Shown piece by piece: positions 15,797 through 23,834 of a DNA stretch of 64,000 nt. The notes beneath the pieces were generated by a model. That model saw only the letters and a program-made list of their open reading frames with translations, was not told where the DNA came from and did no database searches. Source of the DNA: Rhizobacter sp. SG703 (GTDB lineage: Bacteria > Pseudomonadota > Gammaproteobacteria > Burkholderiales > Burkholderiaceae_C); NCBI RefSeq assembly GCF_012275445.1, contig NZ_JAAZQK010000013.1, positions 62,001 through 126,000 on the forward strand. The letters are read 5' to 3'. A program made the translations under genes and the position numbers. Every line of letters starts with the position of its first letter. Position 1 is the first letter of the stretch.

Positions 15797-16930
15797 ATGC
15801 CCGTGATCACCTGCATCGAAGACCTTCGCGTCCTCGCCCAAAAGCGCGTGCCGCGCATGTTCTACGACTACGCCGACTCCGGCTCGTACACCGAGGGCAC
15901 CTACCGCGCCAACGAGAGCGAGTTCCAGAAGATCAAGCTGCGCCAGCGCGTGGCGGTGAACCTGGCCAACCGGTCGCTGCGCACGCAGATGATCGGTGTC
16001 GACGTCGCGATGCCGGTGGCGCTGGCGCCGATCGGCATGTGCGGCATGCAGCATCCCGACGGCGAGATCCACGCGGCGCGCGCGGCCGAGAAATTCGGCG
16101 TGCCGTTCACGTTGTCGACGATGAGCATCGCGTCGATCGAGGACGTGGCCGCCCACACGAAGGCGCCGTTCTGGTTCCAGCTCTACGTGATGAAGGACCG
16201 CGATTTCGTCGAGCGGCTGATCGACCGCGCGAAGGCTGCGAAGTGCGGTGCGCTGGTGCTGACGCTGGACCTGCAGATCCTCGGCCAGCGGCACAAAGAC
16301 CTGAAGAACGGCCTGTCGGCCCCACCGAAGCCGACCCTCGCGAACCTGATCAACCTGGCGACCAAGCCGCGCTGGTGCATGGCGATGCTGGGCACGCCGC
16401 GGCGCACGTTCGGCAACATCGTCGGCCATGTGAAGGGCGTGGCCGACATGTCGTCGCTGGGCTCATGGACGGCCGACCAGTTCGACCCGGCGCTGAGCTG
16501 GGCCGACGTGGAATGGATCAAGAAGCGCTGGGGCGGCAAGCTGATCCTGAAGGGCATCCTGGATGCAGAAGACGCCCGGCTCGCGGCCGACACCGGCGCG
16601 GATGCGCTGATCGTGTCGAACCACGGCGGGCGCCAGCTGGACGGCGCACTGTCGTCGATCGAGGCCCTGCCGGGCGTCGTCGATGCGGTGGGGTCGCGCA
16701 TCGAGGTGTGGATGGATGGTGGGATCCGTTCTGGCCAAGATGTGCTGAAAGCCGTCGCGCTCGGCGCCAAGGGCACGATGATCGGCCGCTCCTTCATCTA
16801 CGGCCTCGGCGCGATGGGCGAGGCCGGGGTGACGAAGGCGCTGCAGATCATCGCGAAGGAACTGGACACGACGATGGCGTTTTGTGGGAGGACGGATATT
16901 CGCCGCGTGGATCGAAGCATCCTGATCTGA
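15797..16930 (+). CDS. lldD: FMN-dependent L-lactate dehydrogenase (alpha-hydroxy acid dehydrogenase)
   Basis: 377 residues, the usual length for LldD. This FMN enzyme oxidises L-lactate to pyruvate and passes electrons to the quinone pool at the inner membrane. Conserved elements are FYDYADSGSYTEGTYRAN near the start, LAPIGMCGMQHPDGE, LTLDLQILGQRHKDLKNG, SNHGGRQLDGA with the catalytic His and Arg, and DGGIRSGQDVLKA at the phosphate-binding end. It is preceded by an 82-bp gap with a weak GGAG. No lactate permease is adjacent, so another short-chain 2-hydroxy acid is possible as substrate. Confidence 0.9.
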   Translation: MPVITCIEDLRVLAQKRVPRMFYDYADSGSYTEGTYRANESEFQKIKLRQRVAVNLANRSLRTQMIGVDVAMPVALAPIGMCGMQHPDGEIHAARAAEKFGVPFTLSTMSIASIEDVAAHTKAPFWFQLYVMKDRDFVERLIDRAKAAKCGALVLTLDLQILGQRHKDLKNGLSAPPKPTLANLINLATKPRWCMAMLGTPRRTFGNIVGHVKGVADMSSLGSWTADQFDPALSWADVEWIKKRWGGKLILKGILDAEDARLAADTGADALIVSNHGGRQLDGALSSIEALPGVVDAVGSRIEVWMDGGIRSGQDVLKAVALGAKGTMIGRSFIYGLGAMGEAGVTKALQIIAKELDTTMAFCGRTDIRRVDRSILI

Positions 16931-16975
16931 CGCCCGAAGCGCGGCAGATTTGCGGGTCCATGTCGGCACGTGGCG

Positions 16976-17878
16976 TCACGCCACCGCCCCAGGCACCCCC
17001 ATCAAATACCCCTGCAACGCCGCCACCGCATGCCGCACCTTCGCCGGCTGGTTGTCCCGCTGCGGCGTCACCGCCCACACCGGAATCCCCGGCGTCTGCC
17101 AGTCGGGCATCAACTGAACCAGCCGCCCCGAGCGCAGGTCCTCGTCCGCATCCGCCCGCGTCAGCAGCGCGATGCCCAACCCCGCCAGGCACATCTGCTG
17201 CAGGCTCAGCTGGTTGTTGCTGGTGATGCGCGCCTCCAGCCGCAGCGTTTCATGCTCGGTCTCGCCGCGCCGCATCTCGAACGACAGCGCGGTGCCATCG
17301 CGCGACAGCACGATCCACTGGTGCGCCAGCAGTTCCTTCGGCGTCTGCGGCGTGCCATGCCGGTGCAGGTACGTCGGCGCCGCGCACAGGATCCACGCGA
17401 AGCTGCACAGCCGCCGCGCGACGTGGGTCGAATCGGGCATGCGCCCGGCGCGCAGCGCGAGGTCGATGCGCGCGTCGATCAGATCGATCATCGCGTCGTC
17501 CACCAGCAGCCGCAGCGTCAGCCCCGGGTGATCGGCCAGCAGCGGCGCCAGCGCCGGCGCGATGTAGCGCGCAAAACCCACCGGCGCCGAAAGGCGCAGC
17601 TCGCCCACGGGCGCGTCATGCGCCAGCGTCAGTTGCCGGCGCGCCTGCTCGGCGGCATCGACCATCGCGCGGCAATGCTCGGCAAAGCGCGCCCCCGCAT
17701 CGGTCAGCGTCAGCTTGCGCGTCGAGCGGTGCAGCAGCGTCACGCCGCTGCCCTGCTCCAGCGCGCGCATCTGCTGGCTCACCGCCGACGTGCTGAGCCC
17801 CAGCGCCCGCGCGGCACCGCTCATCGAGCCGAGGCGCACCACCTCGGCAAACAAGGCCATGCGGCGCAAATCATCCAT
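16976..17878 (-). CDS. LysR family transcriptional regulator
   Basis: 300 residues. N-terminal winged helix reads VRLGSMSGAARALGLSTSAVSQQMRALE, close to the CrgA/DmlR branch. The effector domain follows and is full-length, with the AARSL-like C-terminal half (LAGLGIALLTRADADEDL). It is divergent from the NAD(P)-binding protein gene at 17986, with a 107-bp intergenic region. This is the standard arrangement for a LysR regulator and its target. Confidence 0.88.
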   Translation of the reverse strand: MDDLRRMALFAEVVRLGSMSGAARALGLSTSAVSQQMRALEQGSGVTLLHRSTRKLTLTDAGARFAEHCRAMVDAAEQARRQLTLAHDAPVGELRLSAPVGFARYIAPALAPLLADHPGLTLRLLVDDAMIDLIDARIDLALRAGRMPDSTHVARRLCSFAWILCAAPTYLHRHGTPQTPKELLAHQWIVLSRDGTALSFEMRRGETEHETLRLEARITSNNQLSLQQMCLAGLGIALLTRADADEDLRSGRLVQLMPDWQTPGIPVWAVTPQRDNQPAKVRHAVAALQGYLMGVPGAVA

Positions 17879-17985
17879 GATTGTGAAGCCCGACTAAAGA
17901 ATGTTGTTCGAAATGAGCGACTGGCGCGCCCATTGTGAAGCCTGGATCATCTCGCCATCGACAACCACTTTCCCAGGACCACCCC

Positions 17986-18627
17986 ATGAAGATCGCCCTG
18001 ATCGGTGCCACCGGCTTCGTCGGCTCCGAAGTGCTGAAAGAACTGCTGTCGCGCGGCCACCAGGTCACCGCGCTGGCCCGCAGCCCCGAAAAACTCGCCG
18101 GCCAGCTCGGCCTGAAGGTCGTCAAGGCCGATGCGCTCGATGCCGCCCAGGTGGCCGCCGCGGTCGAAGGCCATGACGCGGTGATCGATTCGTACAACCC
18201 CGGCTGGAGCGAGCCGCGCATCCACGACCTGTTCCTGCAGGGCACGCGCGCCATCCTCGACGGCGTCAAGCGCGCTGGCGTCAAGCGGGTGCTGGTGGTC
18301 GGCGGCGCCGGCAGCCTGTTCGTCGCGCCCGGCGTGCAGCTGGTCGACACGCCGCACTTCCCGGCCGAGTACAAGCAAGGCGCCCTCGCCGCCCGCGAAG
18401 CGCTGAACCAGATCCGCGACGAGACCTCGCTGGACTGGACCTTCCTGTCGCCCGCCGCGCTGCTCGCGCCCGGGCCGCGCACCGGCAAGTTCCGCATCGG
18501 CGCCGAAGAACTGCTGATGGACGGCGACAAGCCGGCCGGCCTGTCGGTGGCCGACCTCGCGGTCGCGATCGTCGACGAGATCGAAACGCCGAAGCACATC
18601 CGCAAGCGCTTCACAGCCGCTTACTGA
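17986..18627 (+). CDS. NAD(P)H-binding atypical SDR / epimerase-like protein
   Basis: 213 residues. Begins directly with a Rossmann nucleotide-binding motif (ALIGATGFVGSEVLKELL, GxxGxxG), then DALDA and a VLVVGGAGSLFV strand. It belongs to the NmrA/YwnB-like group of small NAD(P)-binding proteins, which often have redox-sensing or quinone-reductase-like roles and lack the classical YxxxK pair. The ATG at 17986 was chosen because the Rossmann strand begins at once. It is divergent from the LysR gene and probably controlled by it. Confidence 0.82.
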   Translation: MKIALIGATGFVGSEVLKELLSRGHQVTALARSPEKLAGQLGLKVVKADALDAAQVAAAVEGHDAVIDSYNPGWSEPRIHDLFLQGTRAILDGVKRAGVKRVLVVGGAGSLFVAPGVQLVDTPHFPAEYKQGALAAREALNQIRDETSLDWTFLSPAALLAPGPRTGKFRIGAEELLMDGDKPAGLSVADLAVAIVDEIETPKHIRKRFTAAY

Positions 18628-18702
18628 GTCCACCGGATCCGGGGGGCCGCCGCAGCGGCGCCTCCCGCGGACAATCCCGCCACAACCACTGGAGGGATTC
18701 AC

Positions 18703-19947
18703 GTGTCCGATGCCTTGCGCGCCGATCTGGCGAGCCGCCGCCTTGTCTTGAAGGGTCTGAGTTCCGCCGTGCTGCTGGCCCTGGCGGCCTGCGGTGGCGG
18801 TGGCGGCGACAGCAGTCCGGCCCCCGCGCCGGTCGGCGGCACGCCGCCCGCGCCGGTCCCGCCGGCACCGGTTCCGCCCGCGCCGCCGGCCCCCGGCCTG
18901 CCGCCGCTGTCGGCCGCGCTGCCCCGCCTGCGCGGCACCGGCATCTACCCGGACCACGGCTGGACCGATACCAGCGCCAGCCACTGGACCCACGTGCCCG
19001 AGCTGCCGCAGGCCGGCGCCAACGTCGCGCGCCTGTTCATCCAGCCGTTCGACTTCCAGACCGGCGCGGCGCTGCTGCCCGGCGAATCGCTGGCCGCGCG
19101 CCTGCAGGCTTCGGTCGCGCAATGGGGCACGCTGATCGACTGGTGCCTGTCGCAGCGCATGCACGTGGTGCTGGCCGCCACGCTCGACGTCAACTGGCCG
19201 AGCCGCGGCGTCTGGCCCGACGACGGCCGCGCGCTGTGGTCCGACCCCTCGGCACAGGCGGAATTCGTCGAGGCCTGGGGCGAGCTGGCGCAGAAGTACC
19301 TCGGCGTGCAGGGCATCGTGTTCGACCTGCTGAACGAGCCGCAAGGCCGCACCGCCGGCGAGATCGCCAACAACCATGCGGTGGCGAAGGACGCCTGGAA
19401 CCTGCTGCACCAGCTGGCGCTCGCGCAGATCCGCCATGTCGACCCCGACCGCTGGGTGATCCTGCAGCCGGTGTGGGGCGACCAGAAGAACTTCGCCGAC
19501 CTGCAGCCGAACGGCGACGCGAAGACGGTGTACAGCTTCCACTGCTACGGCCCGCACTACTTCACGCACCAGGGCGTCGGCGACCACCCGGCCGCCGGCA
19601 CGGTGTTCTACCCATCGGTCACGCAAGACAGCTCGTTCACCGCGCCGCAGCTGTGGAACAAGGCCGCGCTCGCGGCCGACTTGCAGCCGGCGCTCGACTA
19701 CGCCGCCACGCATTCGGTGCGCATGATGCTGGGCGAGGTCGGCTGCACCCGCGCCGCTCCGTCGGCAGACCGCGGCCGCTGGGTGGCCGATGCGATGTCG
19801 CTGGCCGAAGCAGCCGGGCTGGACATCGTCTACTTCCAGTACGACGGCTGGGGCGTGCCCAGCGACTTCGCCGCCGGCTGGGCGTTCGAGAACTCGTCGG
19901 TCACCGACACGGTGCTGGCGTCGTTCGCGTTGAACAAGACGGCCTGA
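18703..19947 (+). CDS. Glycoside hydrolase family 5-like secreted lipoprotein
   Basis: 414 residues, GTG start behind GGAGGG. Signal peptide ends in a lipobox LALAAC near residue 29; a Gly and Pro/Ala-rich linker (residues about 30-67) then holds the catalytic domain away from the membrane. GH5-type catalytic residues are visible: FDLLNEPQG (acid/base Glu, near residue 213) and MMLGEVGC (nucleophile Glu, near residue 346). YSFHCYGPH supplies the conserved His-x-Tyr between them. The domain is complete. It is likely an endo-acting beta-glycanase on cellulose, mannan or a similar polymer; the substrate is not readable from sequence. Confidence 0.85.
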   Translation: MSDALRADLASRRLVLKGLSSAVLLALAACGGGGGDSSPAPAPVGGTPPAPVPPAPVPPAPPAPGLPPLSAALPRLRGTGIYPDHGWTDTSASHWTHVPELPQAGANVARLFIQPFDFQTGAALLPGESLAARLQASVAQWGTLIDWCLSQRMHVVLAATLDVNWPSRGVWPDDGRALWSDPSAQAEFVEAWGELAQKYLGVQGIVFDLLNEPQGRTAGEIANNHAVAKDAWNLLHQLALAQIRHVDPDRWVILQPVWGDQKNFADLQPNGDAKTVYSFHCYGPHYFTHQGVGDHPAAGTVFYPSVTQDSSFTAPQLWNKAALAADLQPALDYAATHSVRMMLGEVGCTRAAPSADRGRWVADAMSLAEAAGLDIVYFQYDGWGVPSDFAAGWAFENSSVTDTVLASFALNKTA

Positions 19948-19983
19948 CTGGCTACAGTCATCGGACCCCCGCGGGACCGCACG

Positions 19984-20250
19984 ATGACACTCGACCAATT
20001 GCACGCCGTGAAGCAGTGGCATGTGAGCCACCGGCCGCTGCAGCCGGTCGAGTACCACGCGTGGGACGCGGTGCTGACGCTGTGGGTGATGGGCTGGATG
20101 GGGTTGCCGGCGGCGCTGATCCTGCACCGGCCGGTCGCGGCCGGCGGCTGCGTGCTGCTGTTCTTCGTGCCCGGGCGCTACGTGGCGCTGCGGCGCTGGC
20201 TGCACCAGGCCCGCCGGCTGCGCTGCGACTGGCTGACCTCGCTGCGCTGA
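19984..20250 (+). CDS. Small membrane protein of unknown function
   Basis: 88 residues. Two hydrophobic stretches (LTLWVMGWMGLPAALIL, about residues 31-47, and AAGGCVLLFFVPGRYVAL, about 52-69) make a probable hairpin membrane protein with a basic C-terminus. I do not recognise a family. It starts 36 bp after the GH5 gene. Codon use is like the neighbours, which supports it being real. Confidence 0.6.
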   Translation: MTLDQLHAVKQWHVSHRPLQPVEYHAWDAVLTLWVMGWMGLPAALILHRPVAAGGCVLLFFVPGRYVALRRWLHQARRLRCDWLTSLR

Positions 20251-20271
20251 CGCGCGCTCACGCGACCCCGG

Positions 20272-21096
20272 CTACGTGTCCTTGCGCACCGCGACGACGT
20301 GGGCCTGGATCTGTCCGTCCACCGCACCCCGTCCGAAGCGCGCGGCCAGCGCCTCGGCGCAGGCCGCCGTGGCACCGGCCAGGGCGCCGGCGGACCGCGC
20401 CTCGATCTCGCCACGCAACGGCGTGCCCTCGCAGTAGGCACGCGCCACCATCAGCGCCGACCCGGCCCGGCTGCGCGCAGCCAGCGTCTGGACATGCACA
20501 GTCTCGCGCCAGCCGCCCGCCCGCAGGTCGGCCTCGATCGCCGTGCGCTCGAAGTAGCCATGCGGCGTGCGCGCCATGAAGCGCGGCGGGTCCTCCGGAT
20601 AGCGCACGGCCAGCGCCTGCGTCACCGTGTCGGCGAACTCGTTCGCCTCGATGCGGTCCCACACATTGAACAACAGCGTGCCGCCGCGCCTGAGCACGCG
20701 CCGCGCCTCGGCGAAGGCGCGTGGCTTGTCCGGAAAGAACATCGCGCCGAACTGGCAGACGACGAGCTCGAAGCGCCCGTCGTCGAAGGGCAGTTGCAAC
20801 GCATCGGCCTGCTGCCATTGCACCGGCCGCGAGGTGCCCACCGCGGCGGCGCGTGCCAGCATCGGCGGGTTCAGGTCGGTGGCCACCAGCGCCACCGACT
20901 GGGGCAGGGCCGTCGCCAGCGCGCGCGTGACGACGCCCGTGCCGGCCGCCGTTTCCAGCACGCTGGCCGGGCCGATCTGCGCCGCACGGTGCGCCAGGTC
21001 GGCCGCATACGGCGCAAAGATCAAGGGCACCAGCTGGGTGTCGTAGAGATCGGGAATCGATCCGGCGAACACCGTGTCGGAACCAGGTCGGTCCAT
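20272..21096 (-). CDS. Class I SAM-dependent methyltransferase
   Basis: 274 residues from the ATG at 21096. An AAGGAG ends six bases before this ATG and touches the alternative ATG at 21102, so the inner start is preferred. The SAM-binding fold is clear: VLETAAGTGVVTRALA (motif I), a following acidic strand end (VATDLNPPML), FELVVCQFGAMFFPDK (motif IV) and VLRRGGTLLFNVWD. The group is UbiE/MenG-like, but the substrate is unknown. It lies 23 bp after the persulfide dioxygenase gene on the same strand and could be the last gene of that operon. Confidence 0.85.
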   Translation of the reverse strand: MDRPGSDTVFAGSIPDLYDTQLVPLIFAPYAADLAHRAAQIGPASVLETAAGTGVVTRALATALPQSVALVATDLNPPMLARAAAVGTSRPVQWQQADALQLPFDDGRFELVVCQFGAMFFPDKPRAFAEARRVLRRGGTLLFNVWDRIEANEFADTVTQALAVRYPEDPPRFMARTPHGYFERTAIEADLRAGGWRETVHVQTLAARSRAGSALMVARAYCEGTPLRGEIEARSAGALAGATAACAEALAARFGRGAVDGQIQAHVVAVRKDT

Positions 21097-21119
21097 GGCC
21101 ATCTCCTTGCGCGGTCAAA

Positions 21120-22199
21120 TCAGTGCGCGGCGCCTTCCACCGGCAAGGCGTCGGCGCGCCAGCGCAGCATGCCACCAGCCAGGTTGGCCAGCGCGCCGAA
21201 ACCCGCTTTCTGCAGCAGCACCTGCGCCTGCGCCGAGCGCGCGCCCGAGCGGCACACCGTCACCACCGGGCGATCGCGCGCGATCTCGCCGCTGCGCGCC
21301 GCCAGCTCGGCCAGCGGCACGAGCCGCGCCCCGCGGATGTGGCCGAAGGCATCGTTGAACTCCGCCGGCTCGCGCACGTCGGTCACCTGCACGTCACCGG
21401 CCGCCAGCCGCTCGGCCAGCGCCGTCGGCTGGATCTCCCACACGCCGCCGAAGCTGAAGGTGAGCGGCGCCCAGCCCGGCTCCTGCGGCAGCGCGGTGTC
21501 GCCCTCGGGCCGCCCGCAGCGCAGGTTGGCCGGCACCGCGATCTGCATCAGCTTCGGGTGCGGCAGGCCCAGGTTCGTCATGTAGCCCTCGAAGTCCGCA
21601 AGGCTCGCATCGCCGCCCAGGCGCGGGTTGTAGCGGCGCTCCTCGGCCACGCTGGTCGCAGTGAGCCCGCGGTAGTCATGCGCCGGGTACAGCAGGCACC
21701 CTGGCGGCAGCGACAGGATCTGCTGCTGCACCGAGCGGTACAGCTGCCCCGCGCTGCCCTGCTGGAAATCGGTGCGGCCGCAGCCGCGGATCAGCAGCGC
21801 GTCGCCGGTGAAGGCCATGCGTTCGTCGTCCATCACATAGGTGAGGCAGCCGTCGGTGTGGCCGGGCGTCGCGCGCACCTGCAGGTGGCGCGTGCCGAAG
21901 GCCACGCGATCGCCGTGCGCGAGCAGGCGATCGGCCTCGTGCACGCCCGCGGCCTGCGACAGCAGGATGCAGCTGCCCAGCCGCTGCTTCAGCAGCCAGG
22001 CGCCGGTGACGTGGTCGGCATGCACATGGGTGTCGAGCGTCGCCACCAGGCGCAGGCCCAGTTCGCGCAGCAGCGCGGCGTCGCGGCGCACATGCTCGTA
22101 GACCGGGTCGATGAGCACCGCCTCGCCCGCCACGTCATCGCCGAGCAGGTAGGTGTAGGTGGACGACGGTGCGTCGAAGAGTTGGCGGAAGACCAGCAT
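21120..22199 (-). CDS. Persulfide dioxygenase-rhodanese fusion (MBL fold plus rhodanese)
   Basis: 359 residues. Residues 1-240 are an ETHE1-like metallo-beta-lactamase domain: THVHADHVTG gives the iron-binding HxHxDH-type pattern, TPGHTDGCLTYV and GDALLIRGCGRTDFQ follow, and YPAHDY carries the last ligand. Residues about 255-359 are a rhodanese domain with active-site CRSGARS. Known fusions of this type oxidise glutathione persulfide to sulfite and exchange sulfur with thiosulfate. It follows two YeeE/YedE-like genes with an AGGAG ribosome-binding site. It should act in the cytoplasm to detoxify sulfane sulfur. Confidence 0.92.
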   Translation of the reverse strand: MLVFRQLFDAPSSTYTYLLGDDVAGEAVLIDPVYEHVRRDAALLRELGLRLVATLDTHVHADHVTGAWLLKQRLGSCILLSQAAGVHEADRLLAHGDRVAFGTRHLQVRATPGHTDGCLTYVMDDERMAFTGDALLIRGCGRTDFQQGSAGQLYRSVQQQILSLPPGCLLYPAHDYRGLTATSVAEERRYNPRLGGDASLADFEGYMTNLGLPHPKLMQIAVPANLRCGRPEGDTALPQEPGWAPLTFSFGGVWEIQPTALAERLAAGDVQVTDVREPAEFNDAFGHIRGARLVPLAELAARSGEIARDRPVVTVCRSGARSAQAQVLLQKAGFGALANLAGGMLRWRADALPVEGAAH

Positions 22200-22210
22200 C
22201 GCGGCTCCTG

Positions 22211-22624
22211 TCAGCGGGCGGCGAGCCAGCGGTCGTGGATCGCCATGCCGGCCAGCATCGCCGCGACGAACAGCGCCGCCGGCCACCAGCCGCGGGCCAG
22301 CGCCACCAGCGCCGGCCCCGGGCAGAAGCCGCCGATGCCCCAACCGATGCCGAACAGCACGCCGCCGCCGACCAGCCGTGCATCGACCACGGTGCTGGCC
22401 GGGATGTCCATCGCCGCGCCGGACCAGGCGGTGCGGCGGCGCCGCGCGATCGCGAAGGCCGGCAGCCCGACCGCGATCGCGCCGGCCATCACCAGCGCAA
22501 GGCCCGGGTTCCACGCACCGGCCAGGTCGAGGAAGCCCTTGACCTGGGCCGGGTCGGTCATGCCGCTAGCGATCAGCCCGAGGCCGAAGACCAAGCCGCT
22601 CAGCAACGCGATGAAGGATCCCAT
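22211..22624 (-). CDS. YeeE/YedE-like membrane protein (DUF6691 type)
   Basis: 137 residues, four hydrophobic helices. Family motif LIASGMTDPAQVKGFLDLAGAWNP near the N-terminus and GIGWGIGGFCPGPALV with a conserved Cys near residue 103. Together with the partner gene upstream it makes the two halves of a YeeE/YedE-type channel, a family that moves thiosulfate or other sulfur compounds. It starts behind AAGGAG, 11 bp after the partner. Confidence 0.88.
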   Translation of the reverse strand: MGSFIALLSGLVFGLGLIASGMTDPAQVKGFLDLAGAWNPGLALVMAGAIAVGLPAFAIARRRRTAWSGAAMDIPASTVVDARLVGGGVLFGIGWGIGGFCPGPALVALARGWWPAALFVAAMLAGMAIHDRWLAAR

Positions 22625-22635
22625 CCCCGTCTCCT

Positions 22636-23079
22636 TCACAAAAGGTGCCGCAGCACGAACACGGTGGCAAAGCCGGCGCCCATGAAGGCCAGCACGTTGG
22701 CCAGCGAACGTCGCGACAGCCGGCTCAACCCGCACACGCCGTGCCCGCTGGTGCAGCCGTTGCCCAGGCGCACGCCGATGCCCACCAGCAGGCCGGCGGC
22801 GATCAACGCGCCGGGCCCGACATCCACCGAGACGGCCGGCCACGGCGCCCACAGCCGCCAGGCCCATGGGGCGAGCAGCAGTCCGCCGATGAAGGCCAGC
22901 GAGCCGCGATGCGCCTGCAGCGGCGCCCGCGCGAGCACCGCCCGCCAGGGCGCCGCGACGATGCCGGCAATGCCGGCAATGCGGCCGTTACCGAGCAGGT
23001 AGAGGGCCGCCGCCAGCCCGATGCCCAGGCCGCCGGCCAGCGAGGCCCACGGCGTGAAGCTGTTCCAGTCGATGTTCAT
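22636..23079 (-). CDS. YeeE/YedE-like membrane protein (sulfur transporter half)
   Basis: 147 residues with several hydrophobic helices. The signature RLGNGCTSGHGVCGLSRLS (about residues 104-122) contains the cysteines that in YeeE contact thiosulfate. It pairs with the DUF6691 protein, the next gene on the strand. The start codon lies 34 bp downstream of a perfect CRP-type palindrome, and it is the first gene after the Crp/Fnr regulator. Confidence 0.88.
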   Translation of the reverse strand: MNIDWNSFTPWASLAGGLGIGLAAALYLLGNGRIAGIAGIVAAPWRAVLARAPLQAHRGSLAFIGGLLLAPWAWRLWAPWPAVSVDVGPGALIAAGLLVGIGVRLGNGCTSGHGVCGLSRLSRRSLANVLAFMGAGFATVFVLRHLL

Positions 23080-23112
23080 GCGGCCAGTGTGGCGCAGGTG
23101 GGGGGCGGCCTC

Positions 23113-23128
23113 TGTGACCCAGGTCACA
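23113..23128 (-). promoter_or_regulatory. CRP/FNR-type operator before the sulfur genes
   Basis: TGTGACCCAGGTCACA is a TGTGA-N6-TCACA palindrome, the exact consensus half-sites of CRP. It lies between the stop of the Crp/Fnr gene (23144) and the start of the first YeeE-like gene (23079). The adjacent regulator has REIVSR in its recognition helix, which keeps the Arg-Glu-x3-Arg pattern that reads TGTGA in CRP. The fit between site and protein is the main evidence. Confidence 0.75.
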
Positions 23129-23143
23129 CAGCCGGCGACACCC

Positions 23144-23809
23144 TCACAGCGCGACGAAGCGCGCCAGCGCCGCCGCGTCCAGCACCTCGATCTGCTCGCG
23201 CCCGAGCCGCAGCCAGCCCTGGTCCGCAAAGTTCTTCAGCAGCCGGCTGACGATCTCGCGCACGCTGCCGAGTTCGTCGGCCAGCGCCTGGTGCGTGGTG
23301 CGCAGCGGCGATTCGCGCGCCACCAGCAGTGCCGCCAGGCGCTGGTCGAGCTTCTGGAACGCGACCGCCGACACCAGCGCCATCAGGTCGGTGAGTCGCT
23401 GCGAGAAATTGCTGAACACAAGCTCGCGAAACGACTCCAGCTGCCCCATCAGGCGCTTGAACGCCGCCGGCGGCAGCACGACGAGCTCGAGGTCGCGCTC
23501 GGCCACGCCGCGCGCGTGGTACGGCGCGTGGCCGAGCAGGCAGCTGCTGGTCAGGATGCAGCTGTCGCCCGGCCGCACCTGGTACAGGTGCAGCTCGCGC
23601 CCGCTGGGCGCCGCCTTGACGATGCGCACGCTGCCCGACAGCAGCAGCGGAAAGCCCCGGCACGGCTGGTTCTCGTCGAACATCAGGCTGCCGGCCGGCA
23701 TGCGCAGCAGCGCCGCGTCGGCCAGCAGCTGCGCGAGCTGCACGTCGGGCAACTCGCGCAGCATCGGATAGTGCTGCAGCACCAGGGCCTGGGTCGCGGC
23801 ATCGATCAT
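23144..23809 (-). CDS. Crp/Fnr family transcriptional regulator of the sulfur operon
   Basis: 221 residues. N-terminal cyclic-nucleotide-binding-like beta-roll (residues about 20-135), dimer helix, and a C-terminal winged helix with HQALADELGSVREIVSRLL. It lacks the N-terminal Cys cluster of FNR, so it is unlikely to bind an Fe-S cluster that way. Cysteines at PCRGFP (residue 50) and in DSCILTSSCLLG (around residues 84-90) could form sulfur-sensing disulfides or persulfides; this is speculative. It lies 25 bp after the ABC permease gene, so it may be read partly from that transcript. The likely target is the YeeE-PDO operon. Confidence 0.88.
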   Translation of the reverse strand: MIDAATQALVLQHYPMLRELPDVQLAQLLADAALLRMPAGSLMFDENQPCRGFPLLLSGSVRIVKAAPSGRELHLYQVRPGDSCILTSSCLLGHAPYHARGVAERDLELVVLPPAAFKRLMGQLESFRELVFSNFSQRLTDLMALVSAVAFQKLDQRLAALLVARESPLRTTHQALADELGSVREIVSRLLKNFADQGWLRLGREQIEVLDAAALARFVAL

Positions 23810-23834
23810 CGCCCGGCCCTCGACGGCACCCTGC

